Of a stretch of 64,000 nt of DNA, positions 33,503 to 42,689 are shown piece by piece. Source of the stretch: Prosthecobacter sp. (GTDB lineage: Bacteria; Verrucomicrobiota; Verrucomicrobiia; Verrucomicrobiales; Verrucomicrobiaceae); NCBI RefSeq assembly GCF_014879935.1, contig NZ_JACSRD010000241.1:1-64000 (forward strand), written 5' to 3'. Below the pieces are notes generated by a model that had not been told where the DNA came from, did not search any database, and saw only the letters and a program-made list of their open reading frames with translations. Position numbers and translations under genes: made by a program. Every line of letters begins with the position of its first letter. The first letter of the stretch is position 1.

Positions 33503-35962
33503 TCAGCGGCCGAGGTCTTCGAGATCGAGTCGGAGTTCCGGCGAGAGGGCGCGGGCATGCGACAGCGACTGGCGCACCTGCTGATCACGCATGGAGGCAG
33601 GACGCGTGTCATCTGGCAGCACGGTGGCGGCGATGGCGGTGGCGAGGTAGTGATTGGCGGCACGGATGGCCTGGAGGAGGTTTTCGGCCTCGCTGGCAGG
33701 CAATTCGCAGGAGGGAAAGCGCGGCTCGGGGAAGCGCCGGCCGGCCCAGTTGAGGAAACGCACGCCGTAGAGCCCCTGCTCACGTGCGTGAACGGCCGGG
33801 CCGAGGAAGGCGAAGAGAGGATGGTCGTCCGTGATGAAGGGGGAACTGCCAAAATGGGGACTGGCTGTGCGCAGATCACCGAGGAGGAGCATCTGGGCAT
33901 GGCGGCCGGATTTGAGAAAGGGGGAGCGGTCGATGAGGCCTGCAGCTTCGATCCGGTGCTGGAGTTCGGAGGCGGACACATTCATGGGCCGTGTGGAGCC
34001 GAGGAGGCCGGCCACCGGCTGCATGGGATCAAACGAGGCACGCAGAAGAACGGCGTGCGGGAAGACTTGGAGAAAGGTGCGGGTCACGAGATCCGCAGTG
34101 GCGGCGCTGTGCTGGTAGCAGGGCAGCCAGAGGCAGAAGACGCCGTTGTCGGCGAGCCTGGAGCGGGCGAGTTCAAAGAGTTCGCGCGAGTAGAGGTGCG
34201 ACGTGGCCTCTTCCGCCGGGAAGAAGAGGTCGCTGATGATGGCGTCGTAGGAGCTGGCGGCGCGGGCGAGCACCTGGCGTCCGTCATCCGTGATGACGTG
34301 TGCCCGCGGATCGCTGAAGAGGCGTGAATTCCAGGTGGAGAAGTGTTCGCGCGCAGCCGACACGACTTCGGGCACGAGTTCCACGGCGTCGAGGTGGCGG
34401 ACGGGAAAGTCGAGCACCGCGTCCGCGGAAATGCCGGCGGCCATGCCGATGGTGAGGACGCGCTCCGGCCGCGGGCAGAGCAGCAGTGGCGCCCAGCTCT
34501 GATGCTGCTGGGATGCCAGCGCACGTCCGGTGCCGCTGAGGCGCTGGCGGCTGTTGAGGAGGATCTGGCGCGAGCCGTCTTTCTCCACGACACTGACCGG
34601 GCCGTATGCGCCGCAGCGGCTGTCGATCAGATTCAGATCGGGTGTGACGCCGGGCGGCGGTGACGGCATGGCGGTGAGCCACAATCCGCCTGCGATCAGC
34701 GTGATGGCCCATGACAGACGAGGACGAAGCACCAGGAGCGCGATCAGGGCATAGCCCCAGGCGACCGCGTGGGTGGCCGTGGCGAGGCTGGTGCAAGGCA
34801 GAATCACATGCAGCAAGAGCAGGCCGCCCGCCGCGGCACCGAGCTTGTTGCCGGCCAGCGCCAGCCCCAGGGTGCGGCCTTCGCCACGCACGCTGTGACC
34901 CAGCAGTTCCCAGGCGAGCGGAAAGATGCCGCCGAGGCAAAACACCAGCGGCAGCGCTGGCAGGCAGAAGCCGAGCACCTCCAGGCACTGGCCCAGGGGC
35001 GTGGTGGCCGTCAGTGGCGGTGGCTCCAGGCTCCAGCGTCGGCCAAACCAGGGCAGAAGAAGGAGCCACACCGCACCAGCGGCGGCAAAACGACGCATCA
35101 ACACGCGCAGAGACACACCACGCCGCCGCAGGGCGCCGACGGCCAGCGCCCCCAGGCCGAGTCCGGCGATAAAGACCGCCAGAACGCCGCTCATGGCGAA
35201 GAGGGAGCCCTCGAGCACTTGCCGTGTCCAAAGCAGCAGCAGGGCCTGCGCTGCGAGTGAGAGCAAGCCGGAGGCAACAAGGCAGAACCACCCGAAGAGG
35301 CCTCCGCCTGGCTGTGCGGGCCGCGGCTTTGCTGACAAAGAGGCGGGAAGCGGTGCTTTGACACTCATGGCGAGACCACCGGCGATGAACTGCACCGCCG
35401 CCGCCACGAGAAAGGTGCCGAGAATGCCCAGGTGCCATGGCAGCAGCACGCCACCCGTGATCACGCCGAGCGTGGCTCCGAGCAGATTGACTCCATAAAA
35501 GGCAGAGCCTGATGCCGCACGCTCCGCAGGTGTGGCGACAAATGATTCCGCGAGGCAGGGAAAAGCCACGCCAGCACACAGCGAGGCCGGACCTGCGAGC
35601 AGGAGCGCCACGCAGAGGTGAAGCCATGTTCCTTGCGGCCAGTGAGCCAGATGAGGCCACAGTCCGCGGCAGAGCAGCAGGCTGAGCACCGCAGTGATCG
35701 CAGCCAGCATTTCAAAGCGTGCATAAAGCCGCAGCGGAGCCGTTCCGGGCCTCAGCAGTCGTGCGCCGAGCAGATTCCCGCCTGCCGCCGCCGCGAAAAA
35801 GACGGTGGTCACGAGCGTGGCGGCTGTGACCGTGCTGCCAGCCCACAGCGCCATCTCCCGCATCCACACCAGCTCGAATGTCAGGGTGCTGAAGCCAGAC
35901 AGGCCCCACAGCGCCAGCATGCGGCGGCGAAGCGGAATCGAATGGGTGAGGCTGGAGGGCAT
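33503..35962 (-). CDS. Polytopic membrane protein with spermidine-synthase-like methyltransferase domain
   Basis: 819 residues from ATG 35962. The N-terminal half has about 12 hydrophobic helices in transporter-like order (FSTLTFELVWMREMALW at the start is typical). The C-terminal half (about 480-700) is spermidine-synthase/SAM-fold-like: VLTIGMAAGISADAVLDF, LDAVELVPEVV, RAHVITDDGRQVLARA, YDAIISDLFFPAEEATSHL. Such fused proteins are common in Verrucomicrobia; the substrate is not known to be a polyamine. It starts 19 bases after the LacI stop. ATG 36010 would overlap that gene by 29 bases, so 35962 is preferred. Confidence 0.8.
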   Translation of the reverse strand: MPSSLTHSIPLRRRMLALWGLSGFSTLTFELVWMREMALWAGSTVTAATLVTTVFFAAAAGGNLLGARLLRPGTAPLRLYARFEMLAAITAVLSLLLCRGLWPHLAHWPQGTWLHLCVALLLAGPASLCAGVAFPCLAESFVATPAERAASGSAFYGVNLLGATLGVITGGVLLPWHLGILGTFLVAAAVQFIAGGLAMSVKAPLPASLSAKPRPAQPGGGLFGWFCLVASGLLSLAAQALLLLWTRQVLEGSLFAMSGVLAVFIAGLGLGALAVGALRRRGVSLRVLMRRFAAAGAVWLLLLPWFGRRWSLEPPPLTATTPLGQCLEVLGFCLPALPLVFCLGGIFPLAWELLGHSVRGEGRTLGLALAGNKLGAAAGGLLLLHVILPCTSLATATHAVAWGYALIALLVLRPRLSWAITLIAGGLWLTAMPSPPPGVTPDLNLIDSRCGAYGPVSVVEKDGSRQILLNSRQRLSGTGRALASQQHQSWAPLLLCPRPERVLTIGMAAGISADAVLDFPVRHLDAVELVPEVVSAAREHFSTWNSRLFSDPRAHVITDDGRQVLARAASSYDAIISDLFFPAEEATSHLYSRELFELARSRLADNGVFCLWLPCYQHSAATADLVTRTFLQVFPHAVLLRASFDPMQPVAGLLGSTRPMNVSASELQHRIEAAGLIDRSPFLKSGRHAQMLLLGDLRTASPHFGSSPFITDDHPLFAFLGPAVHAREQGLYGVRFLNWAGRRFPEPRFPSCELPASEAENLLQAIRAANHYLATAIAATVLPDDTRPASMRDQQVRQSLSHARALSPELRLDLEDLGR

Positions 35963-35981
35963 GTCTGTCGGCTGGGAGCGG

Positions 35982-37016
35982 TCAACGAGCAGCGCAGGTG
36001 GCACCGGCATGCCAGGTGCCTTGAATGAGCGTGAGGCGTGGGACGGCGGGCAGCCCCTTGCGTCCTTGCTCGATGGCTGCGGCGAGGGTCTCGATCAGCG
36101 TGGCGGCGATGATGTCCTCCCGCTGCCAGATGCCGGTGTTTTGATGATGGGGGTTCACTCCCTGCCACGCGAGGCCGATGTCCTGCGGCACGCGCAGTCC
36201 GGCCGATTCGGCCAATTCCTTCATGCCGCGCACCTGGGACACCATGCAGTCCACGCGGTGTTTTTTGATCCAGCGGGCCATCTGCCGGCCCGAGGCGGGG
36301 CTGAGATCGGGCAGCAGGCAGGCGGGGATGTCCGTGAGAGCCGGATGACTGAGCACGAAGCGGCGCTGGGCGGCGCTCAGGGACCAGTTCATGGCCTGCT
36401 CGATGTCCGCGAGGGTGCAGATGCCGATCCGCCGATAGCCGAGACCGACGAGTTCATCGAACAGCGTGCCGCAGTTCGCGGTGTCGTCCCCGTCCACACT
36501 GTCCAGGGTGGCAGGGGACTGCATGCTGCCGCTGTGAACGACGGCAAACTTGGACCAGTTGAAGGCCCAGTCGGAGAGCTGGAAGCTGGATTTAAACTGC
36601 TGAATGACGAAGCCCTGGATGCCCGCGGCGTGCAGGCGACGGCTGATCCTGCCCGCCTGATCCGGCTGGACAGCGGAGTGGCACTCCAGCTTGTATCCGA
36701 GCTCCTCAGCACGGCGCACTGCGGGGTCCCAGTAGAGCGCGTGGGCCCTCGCCTCCTGGGGCAGGGAAAGGTCGTGATCCGTGAGCCAGGCGAGCGTCCC
36801 CTGGTAGGCACGTTGCTTCGTGGCACGCACGTGGCTCATCAGCTGCGAGAGCTTCGGATCGCGGCGGTAGCCGAGCCTGGCGGCGGCGCGTGCCACGCTC
36901 TTTTTCACCGTGTCAGTGATGCGCGGGTCGTTGCGCAGGGCGCGGGAGACGGTGGAGGCGGAGAGTCCGAGATGGACGGCCACATCACGGAGCGTGCAGG
37001 ATGGCTTGGGAAGCAT
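35982..37016 (-). CDS. LacI-family transcriptional regulator
   Basis: 344 residues. N-terminal helix-turn-helix TLRDVAVHLGLSASTVSRALRN with hinge ARAAARLGYRRDP, then a periplasmic-binding-like sensor domain: GIQGFVIQQFKSS, NWSKFAVVHSGS, GYRRIGICT, DIGLAWQG and GREDIIAATLIE-like end. It lies head to head with the 37121-42655 gene, with two palindromes in the gap at 37053-37065 and 37079-37086. It is followed by the membrane methyltransferase-like gene with a 19-base gap. A sugar-type ligand is expected but not shown. Confidence 0.9.
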   Translation of the reverse strand: MLPKPSCTLRDVAVHLGLSASTVSRALRNDPRITDTVKKSVARAAARLGYRRDPKLSQLMSHVRATKQRAYQGTLAWLTDHDLSLPQEARAHALYWDPAVRRAEELGYKLECHSAVQPDQAGRISRRLHAAGIQGFVIQQFKSSFQLSDWAFNWSKFAVVHSGSMQSPATLDSVDGDDTANCGTLFDELVGLGYRRIGICTLADIEQAMNWSLSAAQRRFVLSHPALTDIPACLLPDLSPASGRQMARWIKKHRVDCMVSQVRGMKELAESAGLRVPQDIGLAWQGVNPHHQNTGIWQREDIIAATLIETLAAAIEQGRKGLPAVPRLTLIQGTWHAGATCAAR

Positions 37017-37052
37017 GGGAAGGCACGCAGACTGAACGCGGCCCGCGTTTCG

Positions 37053-37065
37053 TGCAACGATTGCA
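37053..37065. promoter_or_regulatory. Candidate LacI-family operator 1
   Basis: TGCAA-CGA-TTGCA, a palindrome with 5-base arms, resembles LacI-family operators (TGnAA...TTnCA around a CG centre). It lies in the divergent gap between the regulator and the giant secreted protein. Confidence 0.5.
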
Positions 37066-37078
37066 TGAAATAACCCTT

Positions 37079-37086
37079 CAACGTTG
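37079..37086. promoter_or_regulatory. Candidate LacI-family operator 2
   Basis: CAACGTTG is an 8-base perfect palindrome with the AACGTT core used by many LacI-family proteins. Its centre lies about 24 bases from operator 1, a little more than two helical turns. Confidence 0.35.
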
Positions 37087-37120
37087 CCGCGCGGTCTGGC
37101 ATCATCCGCGCCTTCCGACC

Positions 37121-40100
37121 ATGAACCGTCTTTGCAGAGCTTTTTTCCTGCTCGTCCTGCTGTGTCCTTCCGCCTTCCTTCGTGCCGCCGTCACGCAGGA
37201 CTTTGTGATCGATTTGAAAGCCACCATCTCCGACACCGCGCCGCACATCGTGCTGGGCTGGACGCAGCGGGTGCAGAGCAACATCACCGCACAGAAGATC
37301 CACCGGCGGCTGAAGGGTGAGACGACCTGGGTGAAACTGGCGGACCTCACGACGACGCAGACGAGCTACACGGACACCACCGCCACCACGGGCGTGGAGT
37401 ATGAATACTGGATGGAGCGGACGCTTTCCGGCCTGACGCCGAACACGGCGATGGGTTACCTCAGCGCCGGGGTGAAGGTGCCGGAGGTGCATGATCGCGG
37501 GAAGATGCTGCTCTTGATCGATGGCACGCTGGAGGCGTCGCTGGTGCCGGAGCTGGAGCAGTTGAAGGCGGATCTCGCCGCGGATGGCTGGACGGTGCAG
37601 GGCATCACGGTGCAGCGGACGGACACGGTCGCCGCCACCAAGGCGCTCATCACCGCGGCCTACAACAGTGATCCGGTGAATTTGAAGCAGATCTACCTCT
37701 TCGGCCATGTGCCGGTGCCGTATGCGGGCAATTCCGCTCCAGACGGGCATGGCAACCACGTGGGAGCGTGGGCGGCGGACGGATTTTACGGTGAGATGAA
37801 CGGCACATGGACTGACACGACCGTGAACAACACCACGGCCTCGCGTGCCGAGAACGACAACATTCCGGGGGATGGGAAATTCGACCAGACCAGCTTTCCG
37901 AGCCTCGTGGAGCTGGGGGTGGGCCGTGTGGACATGTACCGGCTGGGGCGCTCACCCTCCGCCATTTCAGCGACGACGGAGGTGGAGCTGTCACTGATGC
38001 GCCGCTACCTGCAAAAGGCGCATGAGTTCCGGCACAAGACCCTGCGTTATGCCGCCATCCCGCGTCGCACGCTGATCCGTGATGGCTTTGGCCACGCCTT
38101 CAGCAGCGAACCCTTCGCCGTCACGGCCTGGGCGGGCGCTTACAGCTCCGTGGGGCATCCGCCGACGTATCCGATCGATGCGGCACCGACTTACACCTGG
38201 TTCACTCCCGCTTATGCCGGCGGCCAGGACTACCTGTGGGGACATGGCTGCGGCGGCGGCAGCTATGAATCCGCCAGTTCATTCGGCAACTCGACGGACC
38301 TCGGTCACCTGCCAAGCCGGGTGGTCTTCACCAGCATCTTCGGCTCGTATCACGGCGACTGGGATTCCGACAGCAACCTGATGCGCTCGGTGCTGGCGGG
38401 CACGGCTGATGGCGACTCGCTGGGCCTGTGCTGCTTCTGGCAGGGACGCCCGAACTACTTCGTGCATCACCTCGGCATGGGTGAGACGCTCGGCCACATG
38501 ACGCGGGCGTCGATGAACGCGGGCGTGACAGGCGGTCCGGGCTACACGCCAGGCGGATCATCCTTCCGCGGCACGCATCTCGGGCTGCTGGGAGATCCGG
38601 CGCTGCGCATGCATCAGGTGGAGCCGCCGCGAAAGCTCGGCGCGCGCAGTTCTTCCGGCCAGGTGGAGCTGACGTGGGCCGCCTCGACTGAAACAGGTCT
38701 TCAGGGCTATCATGTGTATCGTGCGGCCACTCCCACGGGTCCGTTCACCAAGCTGACAGCCAATGCGCAGGCCGGGACCACCTACACCGACTCGACAGCG
38801 ACCGCCGGGAACACCTACAGCTACCTCGTGCGCACGTTGAAGCTCGATTCGGTGCCAGGAGGCTCGTATTACAATCTCAGCGTCGGCTCCGCTGCCACGA
38901 TCACCGCCAGCAGCTCCCCCAGCGCACCGCCGGCCAATCCGAGCGAGCTGGTGATCGTCTCACAGGGCAGCGCCACGAGCGCGCAACTGGCGTGGCAGGA
39001 CAATGCGGGCGACGAAACGGGCTACCGCATTGAGCGAAAAGTGAACAGCGGCGGCGCGTGGACCACGCTGGCGGCTCTTCCGGCCAACGCCACCAGCCAC
39101 ACGGACAGCGGCCCCTTCACGCCTCTGGCCGCCTATTTCTACCGGATCGTCGCCACCAATGCCGCGGGTGACTCGGTGCCATCGAACATGGCGTCCTTTG
39201 AAGCGAGCGCCGGCTTCATCGAAATGACCGCGCGGGTCATCAACGTGGACAAAACAGCGGGAACGGTGACCGTGGCAGCCAGACGTTTCGGTGGTGCCAC
39301 CGGTGCGGTGACGGTCAGCTACGCCACCTCCAACAGCAGCGCCACGGCGGGAACGCATTACACCAGCAAGAGCGGCAGCCTGGGCTGGGCGGATGGAGAA
39401 AGTGGCGAGAAATCCATCACCGTGAACATCACCAACACAGCCAGCCCCCAGCAGGAGCGGCAGTTTTATGTGACGCTGAGCAGCCCGGGCAATGGCGCAC
39501 GGCTGGGCGTCTTCAACCGCATCTCCATCCTCATTCAGGACGCCAGCGCCACCCTTTCGGCCCCATGGGCGCAATCGTTGCTCGGCAGCGCCGCGTCCTA
39601 TCCCTACGGCACCACCGCCTACAGCGCCGCGGCGACGGATGCGGAGGGCTTCATCGGCTCCAGCATGATCGGCGGCAGTGTGGCCAGCGGCGGGACGACT
39701 GACTCCTGCCGGTTCATCTACCAGCAGCGCACGGGAGACGGTGTCATGACCGCCTATGTGCGCAGCACATCGCCTGCGAATTCCAGCGCCCGCATGGGCC
39801 TCATGATCCGCGCCACGGCCACCGCCAACTCCAAACTGGCCGGCATCATGGCCAGCTCCTCCACCGGCACGTCCGGCTACGGCACGAAGATCATCTCCCG
39901 CAGCAGCACCACGCTCTCTGAGAGCCCTTCCACCACCAATCAGCTCGTCACACCCTGCTGGGTGAGGCTGACGCGTCTCGGCGACCTCTTTCTCACGGAG
40001 CATTCCACCAACGGCAGCACCTGGACCTCGGTCGGTCAGGCCACGGTGACGGGCATCCCCTCCACGGCGGTTTGGGGCCTGTTCAACATGGCTGGCGGCG

Positions 40101-42655
40101 TGGCCATCTCCTCCGACCATAGTGCGAACTACCAACTGGCCGGTTTTGAAAACATCAGCTTCGACACCATTCCCGCGCCAGACACACCGGATGGCGTCAC
40201 GGCCACCGCCGTGTCCAACACCTCCGTCACCGTGCAGTGGAACACCAGGCCCTACACGGCCGCCTATCTCGTGCAGCGCCGGGCGGAGGGCGAGGACTTC
40301 GCCACCATCGCCACCGTGGTGGCGAATGCGTCCGTCGCCACGCAAACCAGCGCGTCCAGTGCTGGCGGTGACACCCCCTATCAGTTCCGCATCATCGCGA
40401 TGAATTCGTCCGGCCAGAGCGCACCCTCCACCGTGCTGAATGTCGTCACACCGCCGGGGGATGTGGAGGTGCTCCGCACCGCCGAGGCCGATGCCACGGT
40501 GTATTTCACGGACCAGACGACGAATTTCGGCGCCGCAGGCATCCTCACCGTCGGCGGCCTTGATCCGGTGGACTTTGATCTCAGCACCAGCGCCAAGACT
40601 TATCTGCGCTTCAACATGGCCGGCCTGCCCTCCGGCATGAAGAGCGCCCAGTTGCGCCTCAGTCACGTCGCGAATCGCTTCCTGGCGGAGGCTGGCTACT
40701 ACTACATGGCGACTTTCAGCCTGAACAACGACGCCTCGGATGCTTGGAACGAAACCACGCTCACCTGGGCGAACGCACCGCAGAATGACACGGCTGACGT
40801 GGGCGTGCTGACGCCTTCGAGCAATCTCGGCTACGGCTACCTGCCCTCGTTTCCGGCCGTGGGGGCGCAGTCCAGCTTCACGCTCACCGCCACCAATCTC
40901 CAGGCCTCTGTCGGCGCGAACAATCTGCTCACGCTCGTCTGCTTGGAGGAATGGGAGACCGCGCAGGCCGACTGGGCGTCCAAGGAGAACATCAGCCACG
41001 CCGCTCCCACCCTGCGGATGACTTTCACCAATCCGCTGCCGCGTCGTCCGGGCTTCCTTGCCGTCACGCCCGGCACCGGCAGCCAGATGGTGCTGGGCTG
41101 GACGGATGGCGCCACGGATGAGACGGGCTTCGAGATCGAACGTCGTGCCGCGAATGGCGCGTGGACATTGCTGGCCGCACCTGCGGCCGACTCGACGACC
41201 TACACGGACACCACCAGCCAGCCGGGCGTCATTTATGAATACCGCATCCGCTCCCTCGGCGCTGCCGGTGCCTCCTCATGGAGCACGCCCAGCACCACGA
41301 TGGGAAATTCCGTGGCGCTCATCACCGATGCTGCCACGTCCCCGGACGGCGTCACGGCCACGCCTGCGGGCGCACCGCCGGGCAATGGCTTTGTACCTGT
41401 GGGCTTGCAGTATTACCCGCCTGCCCAGGCCTTTGTCAGCAGCGTCACGCTGAGCACTTCCGCCCTGCGAAACAACTTCAACGGCTGGCTCGGCACCAAA
41501 ATCACCACGGGCTCCAGTCCGGTGATCGTGCGCGAACTCGGCCGCTGGGTGCTCAGCGGCAACTCCGCCGCCCATACGGTGAAAATCGTCTATGCCACGC
41601 CCGTGTCCGATGTGCCCGGCGCCTCCGTGGTCGTGAACACGGCCGGAGCACCCGTGGGTTTCCTCTACGTCCCGCTCGCCTCGCCGGTCACACTCCCGGC
41701 GAACACCGCCTGCTACATCGTCAGCCAGGAAGTGAGCGGCGGGGATCAATGGTATGAGGGAAACAACACGCTCACCTATGCCACCAGCATCGCCACGGTG
41801 AACCAGTCCGTGTATTCCAGCAACGGCACCACCTACACCACCTCCTACAGCGCCAACAACAGCTACATCCCCGTGTCTTTCCGTTGGTCGGAGCCTCGGC
41901 AGCCCTTCGTCACCAGCCATGGCATGACCACGCTGCGCAATGATGTCTCTGGCTGGTTCGGCATGCAGATCAAGGTCGGCTCCACGGCGATGTTTGTCGC
42001 GGAACTCGGCCGATGGGTGGCACCCGGTAACAATGGCACCCATGCGGTGCGTCTCATCGGGCCGGGCGGCACGGTGCTGGGCACCGCAAACGTCGCCACT
42101 TCCGGCATCACGCCCGGACAATTTGCCTACGCGCCGATCACACCGGTCACTCTCAGCGCCGGTGGCACCTATCATGTGCTCAGCCAGGAGACCGCGGGTG
42201 GCGATCAGTGGTATGACTTCATCACGCCTGCCGCCGGCACGGCGACCGCGTATCAGCAGTGGCTGCTGGCCAGCAACCTGCCCATGGACGGCAGCGCGGA
42301 CGGCTCCGCCACGGCCACCCCCGCCAACGACGGCCTGCCCAACCTCATCAAGTATGCGCTGGGCCTCGATCCGGCCAGCAACGGTCATGATGGCCGTCTT
42401 GCCCATGGAACCACGACGGATGGCGGCCAGGACTACCTCACCTTCACCTACATCCGCCCCGAGCCCGCGCCTGAGGGGGTGAGTTATGCCGTGGAAAGCA
42501 GTGCGGACCTGAATCCGTCCACATGGAGCACTGCTGGCATCGTTCCGGTCAGCAGCACCGTGAATGGTGGCCTGCGCACCATCACCGTGCGTGACACCAC
42601 CCCGATGAGCGGTGGCAACAAGCGGTTCCTGCGCCTCAAAGTGTCCCAGCCGTGA
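37121..42655 (+). CDS. Giant secreted multidomain protein: C25-peptidase-like, FN3, Calx-beta and DNRLRE-like domains
   Basis: 1844 residues from ATG 37121; signal peptide ends PSAFLRA. After a first FN3 unit, residues about 120-500 resemble a gingipain-type C25 (caspase-like) fold: MLLLIDGTL, QIYLFGHVPVP, and DYLWGHGCGGG carrying the expected His at about 375. The expected Cys position (about 405-412, SIFGSYHGDWD) has no Cys, so it is probably inactive or uses another nucleophile. Then FN3, Calx-beta, a DUF1349-like sandwich, FN3, a DNRLRE/CBM96-like domain (TYLRFNMAGLP), FN3, two paralogous domains of about 130 residues (LRNNFNGWLG, LRNDVSGWFG) and a typical verrucomicrobial C-terminus (LIKYALGLDP). 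Probably cell-surface. Confidence 0.85.
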   Translation: MNRLCRAFFLLVLLCPSAFLRAAVTQDFVIDLKATISDTAPHIVLGWTQRVQSNITAQKIHRRLKGETTWVKLADLTTTQTSYTDTTATTGVEYEYWMERTLSGLTPNTAMGYLSAGVKVPEVHDRGKMLLLIDGTLEASLVPELEQLKADLAADGWTVQGITVQRTDTVAATKALITAAYNSDPVNLKQIYLFGHVPVPYAGNSAPDGHGNHVGAWAADGFYGEMNGTWTDTTVNNTTASRAENDNIPGDGKFDQTSFPSLVELGVGRVDMYRLGRSPSAISATTEVELSLMRRYLQKAHEFRHKTLRYAAIPRRTLIRDGFGHAFSSEPFAVTAWAGAYSSVGHPPTYPIDAAPTYTWFTPAYAGGQDYLWGHGCGGGSYESASSFGNSTDLGHLPSRVVFTSIFGSYHGDWDSDSNLMRSVLAGTADGDSLGLCCFWQGRPNYFVHHLGMGETLGHMTRASMNAGVTGGPGYTPGGSSFRGTHLGLLGDPALRMHQVEPPRKLGARSSSGQVELTWAASTETGLQGYHVYRAATPTGPFTKLTANAQAGTTYTDSTATAGNTYSYLVRTLKLDSVPGGSYYNLSVGSAATITASSSPSAPPANPSELVIVSQGSATSAQLAWQDNAGDETGYRIERKVNSGGAWTTLAALPANATSHTDSGPFTPLAAYFYRIVATNAAGDSVPSNMASFEASAGFIEMTARVINVDKTAGTVTVAARRFGGATGAVTVSYATSNSSATAGTHYTSKSGSLGWADGESGEKSITVNITNTASPQQERQFYVTLSSPGNGARLGVFNRISILIQDASATLSAPWAQSLLGSAASYPYGTTAYSAAATDAEGFIGSSMIGGSVASGGTTDSCRFIYQQRTGDGVMTAYVRSTSPANSSARMGLMIRATATANSKLAGIMASSSTGTSGYGTKIISRSSTTLSESPSTTNQLVTPCWVRLTRLGDLFLTEHSTNGSTWTSVGQATVTGIPSTAVWGLFNMAGGVAISSDHSANYQLAGFENISFDTIPAPDTPDGVTATAVSNTSVTVQWNTRPYTAAYLVQRRAEGEDFATIATVVANASVATQTSASSAGGDTPYQFRIIAMNSSGQSAPSTVLNVVTPPGDVEVLRTAEADATVYFTDQTTNFGAAGILTVGGLDPVDFDLSTSAKTYLRFNMAGLPSGMKSAQLRLSHVANRFLAEAGYYYMATFSLNNDASDAWNETTLTWANAPQNDTADVGVLTPSSNLGYGYLPSFPAVGAQSSFTLTATNLQASVGANNLLTLVCLEEWETAQADWASKENISHAAPTLRMTFTNPLPRRPGFLAVTPGTGSQMVLGWTDGATDETGFEIERRAANGAWTLLAAPAADSTTYTDTTSQPGVIYEYRIRSLGAAGASSWSTPSTTMGNSVALITDAATSPDGVTATPAGAPPGNGFVPVGLQYYPPAQAFVSSVTLSTSALRNNFNGWLGTKITTGSSPVIVRELGRWVLSGNSAAHTVKIVYATPVSDVPGASVVVNTAGAPVGFLYVPLASPVTLPANTACYIVSQEVSGGDQWYEGNNTLTYATSIATVNQSVYSSNGTTYTTSYSANNSYIPVSFRWSEPRQPFVTSHGMTTLRNDVSGWFGMQIKVGSTAMFVAELGRWVAPGNNGTHAVRLIGPGGTVLGTANVATSGITPGQFAYAPITPVTLSAGGTYHVLSQETAGGDQWYDFITPAAGTATAYQQWLLASNLPMDGSADGSATATPANDGLPNLIKYALGLDPASNGHDGRLAHGTTTDGGQDYLTFTYIRPEPAPEGVSYAVESSADLNPSTWSTAGIVPVSSTVNGGLRTITVRDTTPMSGGNKRFLRLKVSQP

Positions 42656-42689
42656 ACGCTGGTGCTCCGGTGATCGTTTTCGTGCTGCC

